Below are positions 23,128 to 31,940 of a stretch of 41,221 nucleotides of DNA, in pieces (position 1 is the stretch's first letter; each line of letters begins with the position of its first letter). A program made the translations under genes and the position numbers. The stretch is from Ruminococcus sp. (GTDB taxonomy: Bacteria > Bacillota > Clostridia > Oscillospirales > Ruminococcaceae). Under the pieces are notes generated by a model. That model did not search any database, was not told the DNA's origin, and saw only the letters and a list, made by a program, of their open reading frames with translations. Location of the stretch: the NCBI GenBank assembly GCA_017649325.1, contig JAGCHA010000048.1, positions 1-41,221 on the forward strand, given 5' to 3'.

Positions 23128-23727
23128 CTACTTTTTGTCTGTTTTTATCTTTTCTTCATTGATGAGTCTGGTATAGAAATTGTATCCCTCTACCGTACAG
23201 AGGGGGATCATACCGTTCTTCTTGACCTGATTCTTTATTGAGAACGAGAAAGCCTCAAGCATAGCCTCATCGAGGCTCACATAAGTGACCTTGCGCATCT
23301 TTTCGACGTCCTTGTAGTCACGTTCGGCTGAGATAAGGTCACCGAGGTAAACGATCTCCTCGAGGCGGGTCATCCCTGCCCTGCCCACGGTATGGAAGCG
23401 TATGGAATCGAGGATACCGATATCCTCAACACCGAATTTAGTCTTTACATAATACGCTCCAGCAATGGCGTGCCAGAGCGAACGCGTCTCGAGCTCCTCC
23501 CTGCAAACGGCATAGCCGCTGCTGAGTACGAGTTCCTTCTGCTCCTCAGCAGGAAGCTCCTTGCAGATATCGTGGAGCAATCCCGCGAAATAAGCCTTAT
23601 CTGGGTCTTCTCCGTATTTTTCGGCAAGCTTCCTACACTCCGCGGCAACGTTCAGCGAATGCTGATACCTTTTCTGCGAAAGCATAGATTTCAAAAGCTT
23701 CTTCTTATCGCCGATATCGTATAACAA
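23128..23727 (-). CDS. yqeK: YqeK family HD-domain hydrolase
   Basis: HD-superfamily hydrolase; Bacillus and other YqeK proteins cut diadenosine tetraphosphate symmetrically. 199 aa. Metal-binding motifs: RYQHSLNVA (first His), then GLLHDICKE (HD), then WHAIAGAYY, then RFHTVG. The start is TTG 23727, with GAGGTG 5 nt upstream. It ends with TAG, which shows that TAG is a normal stop in this genome. It follows nadD by 9 nt. Confidence 0.93.
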   Translation of the reverse strand: MLYDIGDKKKLLKSMLSQKRYQHSLNVAAECRKLAEKYGEDPDKAYFAGLLHDICKELPAEEQKELVLSSGYAVCREELETRSLWHAIAGAYYVKTKFGVEDIGILDSIRFHTVGRAGMTRLEEIVYLGDLISAERDYKDVEKMRKVTYVSLDEAMLEAFSFSIKNQVKKNGMIPLCTVEGYNFYTRLINEEKIKTDKK

Positions 23728-23736
23728 ACGCTCACC

Positions 23737-24333
23737 TCATTGTTTGTATAGTTTCTTCATTCTAATATATTGTACTACATTTTCGTCGAGATAGCAAGAG
23801 TATTTCTGTTTTTTTGCAATTTTTTTTCTTATGTCCGACGACGACACCACAACGGGCTCGGCGCGGCAGATGACAATATTACCGAATTTGCGCAGCTCCT
23901 CCGCCTTTTTCTCGAGCTCGGGCATATCCCCCTCACATCTCGACACCACCGCAAGAGTACACTCCCGGAGGATATCCCCGAAGCGTTTCCAGGTCTCGAA
24001 TATCATCAGCATATCGCTCCCCACGAGCAGGAACAGCTCCGCGTCCGGGAAGCGCCTGCGGAACTCCTCTACGGTGAATATCGTATAACTGACCCTGTCG
24101 GAGCGCAGCTCATAGTCGCAGACCTCGAGCCTGTCGCTCACTCTGCAAGCACGTCTGAGCATTTCGAGCCTGTCCTCCTCGGAGACGTACTCATCGGAGG
24201 AGCGGTGCGGGCTTATCTTCGACGGCACGAAAAACAGCCTGTCGAGCTCCAGCTCGCTGACAGCCGTCAGTGCGAGGTGGATATGCCCGTTATGGACGGG
24301 ATTGAAGCTCCCGCCGTAAATACCTATACGCAC
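23737..24333 (-). CDS. nadD: Nicotinate-nucleotide adenylyltransferase
   Basis: Makes deamido-NAD from nicotinate mononucleotide and ATP, 198 aa. The nucleotide-binding motif is GGSFNPVHNGHIH at the N terminus, with VSSSDIRKKI near the C terminus as the (I/V)SSTxIR motif. The start is GTG 24333, with GGAGGTG 7 nt upstream. It is co-transcribed with yqeK and rsfS as in most Firmicutes. Confidence 0.95.
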   Translation of the reverse strand: MRIGIYGGSFNPVHNGHIHLALTAVSELELDRLFFVPSKISPHRSSDEYVSEEDRLEMLRRACRVSDRLEVCDYELRSDRVSYTIFTVEEFRRRFPDAELFLLVGSDMLMIFETWKRFGDILRECTLAVVSRCEGDMPELEKKAEELRKFGNIVICRAEPVVVSSSDIRKKIAKKQKYSCYLDENVVQYIRMKKLYKQ

Positions 24334-24339
24334 AGCCTC

Positions 24340-25035
24340 TCACCTCCACGGACGCGTGCTGCCCGTCCAGCCCTTCGCCTTCCAGTAGTCGGCGTCTGCG
24401 GGATTCCAGCCATTTTTCTGTATAAGGCTCATCATCTTGAAAAAAGCCTTTGTTTTCAACGGAACCGGGACTTTTTTCTTCCTTTTACGAATCTTTTTCG
24501 CTATTTTATCGGCTTCCGCATTCAGCTTATCCTTCAGCTTCGGCTTGACGCTGTCCCAGTCGGTAGCCGCAACGGGTCTGCCGAGCCTGTATGTCTGCGG
24601 TATTCCCCAGAAGAACGTACTGTCCGCCATATCCTTCATCGCGGACTTCACGCCCGCTCCCGCCGCAGTCGACACAACGACCGCCTGCTTGCGGAACATT
24701 CTCCCGTCGGGTCTGTGCGACATCCAGCGGTAGCCATAGTGGTCGAGCAGAGCCTTCATCTGTCCTGTGACGTGGTAGCAGTACACAGGCGACGCGAGTA
24801 TGACAACATCGGCATCGTCTATCATCTCGGTTATCGGGCGGAGCTTCTCATAGTGCGGACATCTGTCCTCGCCCTTTACGAAGCAGTTAGTGCAGCCGAG
24901 GCAGAATTCACCGAAATCACGCGGCAGAAACACCTCGCCGATATTCTCGTCGGAGGCCACCTTCTCCGCCAGCATACGTGCTATGCGGTAAGTCGAACCC
25001 TTGTGTTCTGTGCCGCTGATAAGGACAGCCTTCAT
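24340..25035 (-). CDS. Flavodoxin-like NAD(P)H-dependent FMN reductase
   Basis: Flavodoxin-fold oxidoreductase of the NADPH-dependent FMN reductase / iron-sulfur flavoprotein type, 231 aa. The FMN phosphate loop is LISGTEHKGSTYRIA; a CLGCTNCFVKGEDRC Cys cluster follows, and ASPVYCYHVTGQMKALLD is the flavin-binding strand. The C-terminal 60 residues are rich in Lys and Arg (KIRKRKKKVPVPLK). The ATG overlaps the yhbY stop as TGATG, so it is coupled to that gene. The physiological substrate is unknown. The gene splits the usual yhbY-nadD pair. Confidence 0.85.
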   Translation of the reverse strand: MKAVLISGTEHKGSTYRIARMLAEKVASDENIGEVFLPRDFGEFCLGCTNCFVKGEDRCPHYEKLRPITEMIDDADVVILASPVYCYHVTGQMKALLDHYGYRWMSHRPDGRMFRKQAVVVSTAAGAGVKSAMKDMADSTFFWGIPQTYRLGRPVAATDWDSVKPKLKDKLNAEADKIAKKIRKRKKKVPVPLKTKAFFKMMSLIQKNGWNPADADYWKAKGWTGSTRPWR

Positions 25036-25337
25036 CACTTAGCCTTCGGGATGCCCTCTATTACGGGCTCTTTCTCGTTGCGCTTGAAGAGCACGAATCT
25101 GCTTCCGATTACCTGCACAACGTCCGCGCCTGTCTGCTCGGCAATGGCATCGGCAGCCTCACGTGCTGTCCAGCCCGAATTATCGAGCACACGGAGCTTT
25201 ATGAGCTCGCGCTTATTAAGAGCAGCAGCGATATCCTTGCACATCGCCTCGGTAACGCCGCCCTTTCCGACCTGGAAAATGGTCTCGTATGTGGAGGCGA
25301 TACCGCGCAGGTACGCCCTTTGCTTGCTTGTCAGCAT
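25035..25337 (-). CDS. yhbY: YhbY family RNA-binding protein
   Basis: Single CRM domain (CRS1/YhbY) protein, 100 aa, linked to large-subunit assembly. MLTSKQRAYLRGIAS opens the domain; VGKGGVTEA, then ALNKRELIKLRVLDN, then VVQVIGSRFVLFKR follow. The start is ATG 25337, one nucleotide after the rdgB stop; the ribosome binding site is weak, so translation probably depends on coupling. Confidence 0.92.
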   Translation of the reverse strand: MLTSKQRAYLRGIASTYETIFQVGKGGVTEAMCKDIAAALNKRELIKLRVLDNSGWTAREAADAIAEQTGADVVQVIGSRFVLFKRNEKEPVIEGIPKAK

Positions 25338-25338
25338 A

Positions 25339-25920
25339 TCAATCACCGTTTCTTTCTTTGAGGAAGCGGTACAGCCCGCGCAGAGCCGCACCTCTGTGAC
25401 TTATGGTATTTTTCTCGTCAGCGGAGAGCTCCGCCATAGTCCTGTCTCCGACCATAAACACGGGGTCGTAGCCAAAACCGTTCGAGCCGCGCTGCTCATG
25501 ACCGATAGCGCCCTCGCACGCGCCTGTGAACTCGTGGTGTCCTTCTCCGTCTATATAGCATATGGTACACCTGAACGCCGCACCTCGCTTATCATCGGGG
25601 ACGTTCATCATCTCGCCGAGGAGCTTATCGCACTCCTCACCCTTGGGAGCATATCTCGCGGAGTGTACTCCCGGTCTGCCGCCGAGTGCGTCTACACAGA
25701 GACCGCTGTCGTCGGCGATAGTCGGAAGCCCCACAGCCTCGAACACTGCTTTTGCCTTGATTATGGCATTTTCCGCGAAAGTGGAGCCGTTCTCGTCGGG
25801 GTCGCAGTCAGCACCCGCCTCACGCTGAGACAGCACCTCTATCCCGAGGGGCGAGAGTATCTCCCTCGCCTCGCGGAGTTTATTCGCGTTATTTGTCGCC
25901 ATGACGAGCTTATTCGTCAT
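25339..25920 (-). CDS. rdgB: XTP/dITP pyrophosphatase (HAM1/RdgB)
   Basis: Removes non-canonical purine triphosphates (XTP, dITP, ITP) from the nucleotide pool, 193 aa. Motifs: MATNNANKLREA (triphosphate loop), TFAENAIIKAK, IADDSGLCVDALGG, GFGYDPVF and SHRGAAL. The start is ATG 25920, with GAGGAGG 6-7 nt upstream and inside the 3' end of ftsY (11-nt overlap). Confidence 0.95.
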   Translation of the reverse strand: MTNKLVMATNNANKLREAREILSPLGIEVLSQREAGADCDPDENGSTFAENAIIKAKAVFEAVGLPTIADDSGLCVDALGGRPGVHSARYAPKGEECDKLLGEMMNVPDDKRGAAFRCTICYIDGEGHHEFTGACEGAIGHEQRGSNGFGYDPVFMVGDRTMAELSADEKNTISHRGAALRGLYRFLKERNGD

Positions 25921-27340
25921 CTTCATCCTCCTCGTCCTTTTTGCCGAACAGACGGCTGAAGAAGCCGCGCTTTTTCTTCTTTTCGGGCTCAGCGAGAGCT
26001 TCTTCCCGCTCATCTTCATCGTCGTCATCTTCGACAACTTCGTCCTCTTCGACATCGTCGTCCTCGTCTTCATCGTCGAAATCGTAGTCCTCGTCCTCTT
26101 CGTCGTCGGACTCCTCTGCCGCCTTTTCCTCAGCAAGTGCCTCCATGAAGCTCTCATCTATATCGAACTCGGTACGCGCCGTAAACTCGGCATTCTCGTC
26201 GAAGTTATCGACGTCGAAGCCCTCTCCGTCATCCTTTTCATCCGAATCCTTATATTCATCGGACTTTTCGTCGTCCTCATCATCGGAATCGTCATCATCT
26301 TCATCGTCGTACTCGGCGTCCTCATCGTCCTCGGACTCTTCGTCAGCCTTATACCCGGGAGCCTCAGCCTCCTCGTCCTTATACTCGTCAACAGCGATCT
26401 CCGCCTCTTCCTCGTCCTCTGCGTCGGGAGCGGGCATATCGAAGAGCGCGTCCACGAACATACGGCTGTCGAAGGGCTGGAGGTCGTCTATCTTCTCGCC
26501 GACGCCGATGAGCTTTACGGGTATGCCGAGCTCATTCTTGATAGAGATAACGATACCGCCCTTTGCCGTACCGTCGAGCTTTGTGAGCACAATACCCGTA
26601 ATCGGAGCAGTCTCGCTGAACAGCTTCGCCTGACTAACGGCATTCTGCCCCGTAGTCGCATCAAGCACAAGGAGCACTTCACGCGAGCAGTCCTCAGCCT
26701 TGCTGTCGATGATACGATTTATCTTTTTGAGTTCCTCCATGAGGTTCTTCTTATTGTGCAGACGCCCCGCCGTGTCGATGATAACAACGTCACATTCACG
26801 CGCCTTTGCCGCATCGAGAGCGTCATACACTACCGCACCCGGGTCGCTGCCCTCAGCGTGCTTGACTATCTCGACGCCCGCACGCTCGGTCCACACCTGA
26901 AGCTGGTCGATAGCCGCCGCGCGGAAGGTATCCGCTGCCGCAACGAGGACTTTCTTGCCCTCTTTCTTGAACTGGTGGCACATTTTGCCGATAGTGGTAG
27001 TCTTACCCGCGCCGTTGACGCCTATTACCATGATAACAGCGGGAGACTTTGTAATGTCGAGCCCCGTATCTTCGCCCATTATCTCGGAGATGACCTCGTA
27101 AATGAGCTCCATTATCTCCTGCGGGTCGGTGATACCGCGCTCCTTGACCTTTTTCCTCACGCGCTCGCATATCTCGACGGAAGTATCCACGCCGATATCG
27201 CTCATTATCATCTGCTCCTCGAGCTGCTCGAAGAGCTCCTCGTCTATCTTGGTGAAGGAGTTAAAGACCTTTTGCAGACCGCCAATGAAGCTGTCCTTGG
27301 TCTTTTTGAGTCCCTGTGCAATCTTAGAAAATAGTCCCAT
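25910..27340 (-). CDS. ftsY: Signal recognition particle receptor FtsY, acidic domain at the C terminus
   Basis: SRP receptor GTPase that brings nascent membrane proteins to the translocon, 476 aa. The NG domain fills residues 1-302: MGLFSKIAQGLKKTKDSF (N domain start), GVNGAGKTTT (G1, 107-116), DTFRAAAIDQLQVW, DTAGR (189-193), TKLDGTAKGG and GVGEKIDDLQPF. A 170-residue tail (about 305-476) follows, almost wholly Asp and Glu, ending in KKKKRGFFSRLFGKK (about 454-468). In Escherichia coli a very similar basic GFFS motif and acidic A domain stand at the N terminus. Here the module is moved to the C terminus. All GTPase motifs are intact, so it should be functional. Confidence 0.95.
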   Translation of the reverse strand: MGLFSKIAQGLKKTKDSFIGGLQKVFNSFTKIDEELFEQLEEQMIMSDIGVDTSVEICERVRKKVKERGITDPQEIMELIYEVISEIMGEDTGLDITKSPAVIMVIGVNGAGKTTTIGKMCHQFKKEGKKVLVAAADTFRAAAIDQLQVWTERAGVEIVKHAEGSDPGAVVYDALDAAKARECDVVIIDTAGRLHNKKNLMEELKKINRIIDSKAEDCSREVLLVLDATTGQNAVSQAKLFSETAPITGIVLTKLDGTAKGGIVISIKNELGIPVKLIGVGEKIDDLQPFDSRMFVDALFDMPAPDAEDEEEAEIAVDEYKDEEAEAPGYKADEESEDDEDAEYDDEDDDDSDDEDDEKSDEYKDSDEKDDGEGFDVDNFDENAEFTARTEFDIDESFMEALAEEKAAEESDDEEDEDYDFDDEDEDDDVEEDEVVEDDDDEDEREEALAEPEKKKKRGFFSRLFGKKDEEDEDDE

Positions 27341-27367
27341 AATATCCTCTTTTCATTCAGCCTGGAT

Positions 27368-30300
27368 TTACTGTACGTCGGCGACATCTTCCTGGAAGTC
27401 GACCTGCTCCATTTTGAGGAGCTTTGAGATACCGTCCTCCTGCATGGTAACGCCGTAAAGGACATTAGCCTCCTCCATGGCGCTTCGTCTGTGAGTAACG
27501 AGAACGAACTGTGTGGTATCGGTGAACTTTTTGAGATACTGCGCGTACTTTCTGACGTTGACCTCATCGAGAGCCGCGTCTATCTCGTCGAGAATGCAGA
27601 AGGGCGCGGGTCTTAATTTAAGTATCGCGAAGTATATCGCGATAGCCACGAAAGACTGCTCGCCGCCCGAGAGCGAGATAAGGTTCTTGATGACCTTTCC
27701 GGGAGGCGCAACGCTTATCTCAATGCCCGATTCGAGAACGTTCTCGGGGTCGGAGAGTATGAGCTCCGCCTTGCCTCCGCCGAACAGCTCGACGAATATC
27801 TCCTTGAAGTTGCTGTTTATCACGCGGAAGCTCTCGGAGAATATCCTGCACATCTCCTCAGTGAGGTCGGCGATTATCTTCTCTAGCTCGCTCTTGGACT
27901 TCTGCACGTCCGCGAGCTGCCCCGACAGGAAACCGTACCTCTCGGAAACTTCCTTGTACTCCTCGATAGCGGCAACATTGACGCTTCCGAGGGCGCGTAT
28001 CTTATTCTTTACGGAGGTCAGCTCAGCCTGAGCGGCAGTGACGTCCTCGAGCTTTTCTGCAAGCTCCACAGCCTCACTGCGGTTAAGTTGATAGACCTCA
28101 CGAAGCTGACCGATGATGTAGTCGGAGTCACGCTCCACGGACTCGCGGCGCTCCTCGAGCCTTGTTACCTCTCCCGAGAGCTTCTCCTTCGCCTCGTTGA
28201 GTTCCTTCATACCGTTCTGTATCTCTTTGACGAGCTTGTTCTGCTCGGTATGCACAGACTGATACCGCGCGATATCCGCGAGATAGGTATCGGAATTGGA
28301 CTTCATGCTGTCGAGTTCATTTTTCAGCTTGGCGATACCGCTCTGCTTTTCGGCGATGAGCCTCTCCTGACGCTTGATCTCGTCCTCGAAGTGGCGGTTG
28401 CCCTGCCCCAACTCCGCGAGCTGCCCATCCACGCGTTTTATCTCTTCCTGCTGAGCCTCTATGTCCTTATCTATCTCGATACCGTGCATCTTCATATCGG
28501 AGAGCTTCTGTGAGAGTTCCGCGCGCTCCATTCTGAGCTTTTCGCGGCTGTCCTGCCCCTGCGCGAGCTTCTCCTCCGCGTCCCTGATGAGCTTATCAGT
28601 CTCCGCGAGCGACTTCTCCGAGTCCACGATAGTCTGCTTTGCGGCAGCTATCTTCTGCTCGGACTCCGTGAGCAGTCTGTCTGAATCCTTGCTCTGCGAG
28701 GAGAGGTGCTCCTTGAGAGAATTAAGGCTTGAAAGCTCCGCCCTCAGACGTACAGACTCAGCCTCGGCGTCGGCGATCTCCGACTTAGCGGCATTGGTGT
28801 CGAATCTGAGTTTTTCGGACTCCGCACGGAGCTTCTCGGTCCTAGCACTGAGCTCATCGCGCTTAGCGGTCAGAGCCTCTACCTCGGAATCGAGCTTTTC
28901 TATTTCATTCTTACGGGTGATCACGCCGCCCGACTTCATTGCCGAACCGCCCGTGAACGAACCTCCCGCATTAATGACCTGACCGTCAAGGGTAACGATA
29001 CGGAACTTATATCCGTACTTCTTGGCGATGAGGGTAGCGGCATCGATATCCTCGGCAATGGCGATACGACCGAGAAGCGAAGCGATAATGCCCGCGAATC
29101 TGTCATCGTAGCTGACTATCCTGCTCGCGAGCGACACAAAACCGTCGCAGTTTTCGAGTCCCTGCTCACGGAGCTCATTCCCCTTTACGGAAGTCAGCGG
29201 CAGGAAAGTAGCTCTTCCGCCGTGCTGCTCCTTGAGGAAGCGGATACATCTTTTAGCGATGTCCTCGTTCTCGACGATGATATTCTGCATCGCGCCGCCG
29301 AGGGCAGTTTCCACCGCGACCGCATACTCGGGCTCGACGCTGATATTCTGCGCGACCGTACCGAGCACACCGCCGATACGTCCCTGCTTAGAGGCTTTGA
29401 GCACCTGCTTGACGCTTCCTGCGAAGCCCTCCATATTGTTTTCGAGGTCGCTGAGTATCTTTCTGCGCTGCTGCTTGTCTTTGAGCTCGAAAAGTACCTT
29501 CTCGAACTCCTCCTTGGCGTGCTCGAAGCCATCCTTACGGGAGCTGTAGAGCCTTTCAAGACCGCTGAGCCTGTTTTTGAGCTCCGCGGAATGCTCCTCA
29601 TTCTTTGCCGTGAGCTTTTCATTCTCGGCGATTTTTCCGTCGTACTCGGCGAGAGCCTTTTCGGTGTCGCCCGACTTCTCTTTCAACTCCGCGAGACGCG
29701 CCTCCTCGTCGGCAATGGACTGCCTTGCAGCCTCCGCCGCGAACTTGAACTCACTCTGCTTTATGTAGAGCTCGTTTATCTCGCTGCCCGCCTTGTCGAC
29801 GTTATCGCCGAGCTGATTGTTCTTCTCCTCGGCTTTCTCGAACTTAGCTTTAACATCAGCTATCTCAGCTCCGAGCCTCTCGCGCTCTGAGCGTAAATCT
29901 TCTATCTTCTTTTCAGTCTCAGCCCTTCTTTTTTCGAGGTCGGACTTCGTCTTCCCCGACTCCGCAATGCTCTGCTTAGCTGCTTCGATAGCGGACTCAC
30001 AGTGGCTTATGTCATTCTCGAAAACGGCGATATCCGACTTCTTCTGCGACGAGGACTGCTCTTCCTCGAGCATTTTCCGTCTCAGCTCGTCTGACTTCAT
30101 CGTACACTCCTGCATACGACGGAATCCGTCCTGCAAGCGCTGCTCTTCTTTTTCAATATCGTTTTCGAGGTTCTCGTACTCTCCCTTGCTGACGAGTATC
30201 TTCTCATCGAGCTTGGTGAGCTTATCCTTCAGTTCATCGAGTCGCGCTATCCACACGGAAATCTCGAGGCGTTTTCTCTCCTCAGCGAGTTTGATGAACT

Positions 30301-30940
30301 TCTCCGCCTTTTCCGACTGTATGCGCAGCGGCTCTACGCGACCCTCGAGCTCGGCGAGGATATCCGTGAGACGCAGCATATTCTCATGCGCCGCAGTGAG
30401 CTTGCGTTCAGCCTCGAGTTTCTTATAGCGGAATTTTGATATACCTGCCGCTTCCTCGAAGATATCGCGGCGCTCGCTGCTTTTGGCGCCGACGATCTCT
30501 GCGATACGCCCCTGACCGATAATGGAGTAACCGTCGCGTCCGAGACCTGTATCCATGAAGAGCTCGTTGATGTCTTTCAGACGGCAGGGTCTGCCGTTTA
30601 TGAGGTATTCGCTCTCGCCGCTCCTGTAGAGCTTACGCGTAACAGCGACCTCGTCCTCCATATCGGCGAGAGTCCTGTCAGAGTTGTCGATATTCAGCGT
30701 AACGGCTGCAAACCCCATAGGCTTGCGCGCAACAGTACCGGAAAAAATAACGTCCTCCATTTTATTTCCGCGAAGGGTCTTGGTCGACTGCTCGCCGAGC
30801 ACCCAGCGCACGGAATCGCCGATATTACTTTTTCCGCTGCCGTTCGGACCTACTACCGCAGTAAGTCCCTTGTCGAAAGTAAGGCTTATCTTATCGGGAA
30901 ACGACTTGAATCCCTGAATTTCCAATGATTTAAGGTACAC
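27368..30940 (-). CDS. smc: Chromosome segregation protein SMC
   Basis: ATPase of the SMC-ScpAB condensin, 1190 aa, normal length. The Walker A is GPNGSGKSNIGDSVRW near the N terminus; long coiled coils flank a hinge at about 510-660 (GFAGSVKQVLKASKQGRIGGVLG). The C-terminal head has the signature SLSGGEQSF and the Walker B FCILDEIDAALDE. The start is GTG 30940, preceded by GAGGTGAG. It lies between the radical SAM gene (4 nt) and ftsY (27 nt), the usual rnc-smc-ftsY order. Confidence 0.98.
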   Translation of the reverse strand: MYLKSLEIQGFKSFPDKISLTFDKGLTAVVGPNGSGKSNIGDSVRWVLGEQSTKTLRGNKMEDVIFSGTVARKPMGFAAVTLNIDNSDRTLADMEDEVAVTRKLYRSGESEYLINGRPCRLKDINELFMDTGLGRDGYSIIGQGRIAEIVGAKSSERRDIFEEAAGISKFRYKKLEAERKLTAAHENMLRLTDILAELEGRVEPLRIQSEKAEKFIKLAEERKRLEISVWIARLDELKDKLTKLDEKILVSKGEYENLENDIEKEEQRLQDGFRRMQECTMKSDELRRKMLEEEQSSSQKKSDIAVFENDISHCESAIEAAKQSIAESGKTKSDLEKRRAETEKKIEDLRSERERLGAEIADVKAKFEKAEEKNNQLGDNVDKAGSEINELYIKQSEFKFAAEAARQSIADEEARLAELKEKSGDTEKALAEYDGKIAENEKLTAKNEEHSAELKNRLSGLERLYSSRKDGFEHAKEEFEKVLFELKDKQQRRKILSDLENNMEGFAGSVKQVLKASKQGRIGGVLGTVAQNISVEPEYAVAVETALGGAMQNIIVENEDIAKRCIRFLKEQHGGRATFLPLTSVKGNELREQGLENCDGFVSLASRIVSYDDRFAGIIASLLGRIAIAEDIDAATLIAKKYGYKFRIVTLDGQVINAGGSFTGGSAMKSGGVITRKNEIEKLDSEVEALTAKRDELSARTEKLRAESEKLRFDTNAAKSEIADAEAESVRLRAELSSLNSLKEHLSSQSKDSDRLLTESEQKIAAAKQTIVDSEKSLAETDKLIRDAEEKLAQGQDSREKLRMERAELSQKLSDMKMHGIEIDKDIEAQQEEIKRVDGQLAELGQGNRHFEDEIKRQERLIAEKQSGIAKLKNELDSMKSNSDTYLADIARYQSVHTEQNKLVKEIQNGMKELNEAKEKLSGEVTRLEERRESVERDSDYIIGQLREVYQLNRSEAVELAEKLEDVTAAQAELTSVKNKIRALGSVNVAAIEEYKEVSERYGFLSGQLADVQKSKSELEKIIADLTEEMCRIFSESFRVINSNFKEIFVELFGGGKAELILSDPENVLESGIEISVAPPGKVIKNLISLSGGEQSFVAIAIYFAILKLRPAPFCILDEIDAALDEVNVRKYAQYLKKFTDTTQFVLVTHRRSAMEEANVLYGVTMQEDGISKLLKMEQVDFQEDVADVQ

Positions 30941-30944
30941 CCGC

Positions 30945-31940
30945 TCACCTCCTCAGCTCGCACTGATATTTCGGGACGCTCCCGTCACCGATGACCTGTA
31001 TGTGTATGCCCCTGCGGGCGAAAAATTCAATATTGGACTTCTTCTGTCCGACCGCCTTGCTAATGCACGACGGAGCCACAGCAAAGACGAACCTGTCACC
31101 GCCCGCGGACTGCTCTATCTGAAAGCTCATATTGTAGCGGTAGATCATGCCCTCGCAGAGTTCGCGGAATGCAGGGTGGTAAAAGCCTCCGACCATGTCC
31201 CGCTCGACGAATTCGCTGGCGTGCAGACCGCACTTAATCACGCGGATGCCGCTGCCCTCGAACATGACAAGTCCCGAAGCCGCAATGTCCACGACCTCGT
31301 CGAAGCTCATCGGCACGTACTCTCCGCTCTCGAGAAGCTCCGCGAGCCGAGTCCCGCGCAGTATGACCGTCGGATAGATTCGCACGGTATCGGGACGTAT
31401 CTCCGCGATTTTCTGCATGGTAAGGAGCTCGTCCTCACGCGTGCTGCCGTACAGACCTATCATCATCTGCAAGCCGAGCTCAAAGCCCCACTGCTTTATC
31501 ATCGCCGCAGCGTTTTCTACGTCCTCTGCGGAGTGTCCGCGCTCGTTCATTTCAAGCACCCTCCCGCTCATGGACTGCGCTCCCAGCTCAATCGCGGTCA
31601 CGCCGCTCCTTGCGAGGATGCCGAGCACATCGAAGTCTATGCAGTCGGGACGCGTCGAGCAGCGAATGCCCCTGAACTTCCCCGCGCCGACGAAATCCTT
31701 CGCCGCGTCAAGAAGCTCGGTCATATAATCGCGGGGTATAGCCGTAAAGCTGCCTCCGAAGAACGCTATCTCGGTATCCTCGGGCGACCTAACCTCCGCG
31801 AGCGCCTTTTCGCACACCGCCCGCACCTCATCGCCGTCTGGCAGGTGCTGAGCGCCGCTTATCGTCCGCTGGTCGCAGAAGCTGCACTGATGCGGACAGC
31901 CAACGTGCGGGATGAATATCGAGATGTTACTGTGTTTCAT
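30945..31940 (-). CDS. Elp3-like radical SAM protein
   Basis: Radical SAM enzyme, 331 aa, similar to the catalytic core of Elp3 but without the acetyltransferase domain. The cluster-binding motif is CPHQCSFC (CxxxCxxC) in HVGCPHQCSFCDQRTISG. GGSFTA and QMMIGLYGST are further radical-SAM elements. Genes of this type often lie between rnc and smc in Clostridia; the substrate is unknown. The start is taken as ATG 31940, which overlaps the rnc stop by 14 nt; a TTG at 31973 is possible, and neither has a strong ribosome binding site. Confidence 0.85.
   Translation of the reverse strand: MKHSNISIFIPHVGCPHQCSFCDQRTISGAQHLPDGDEVRAVCEKALAEVRSPEDTEIAFFGGSFTAIPRDYMTELLDAAKDFVGAGKFRGIRCSTRPDCIDFDVLGILARSGVTAIELGAQSMSGRVLEMNERGHSAEDVENAAAMIKQWGFELGLQMMIGLYGSTREDELLTMQKIAEIRPDTVRIYPTVILRGTRLAELLESGEYVPMSFDEVVDIAASGLVMFEGSGIRVIKCGLHASEFVERDMVGGFYHPAFRELCEGMIYRYNMSFQIEQSAGGDRFVFAVAPSCISKAVGQKKSNIEFFARRGIHIQVIGDGSVPKYQCELRR

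Noticed and set aside
23770..25959. A 729-codon plus-strand open frame
   Set aside because: It lies opposite nadD, the flavodoxin-like gene, yhbY and rdgB, all of which are clear families. It arises from codon bias.
25901..27334. A 477-codon open frame on the plus strand opposite ftsY
   Set aside because: It mirrors ftsY and exists because the Asp/Glu-rich tail (GAC, GAA, GAT) reads as hydrophobic Val, Leu, Phe and Ile codons on the other strand. No ribosome binding site or family resemblance.
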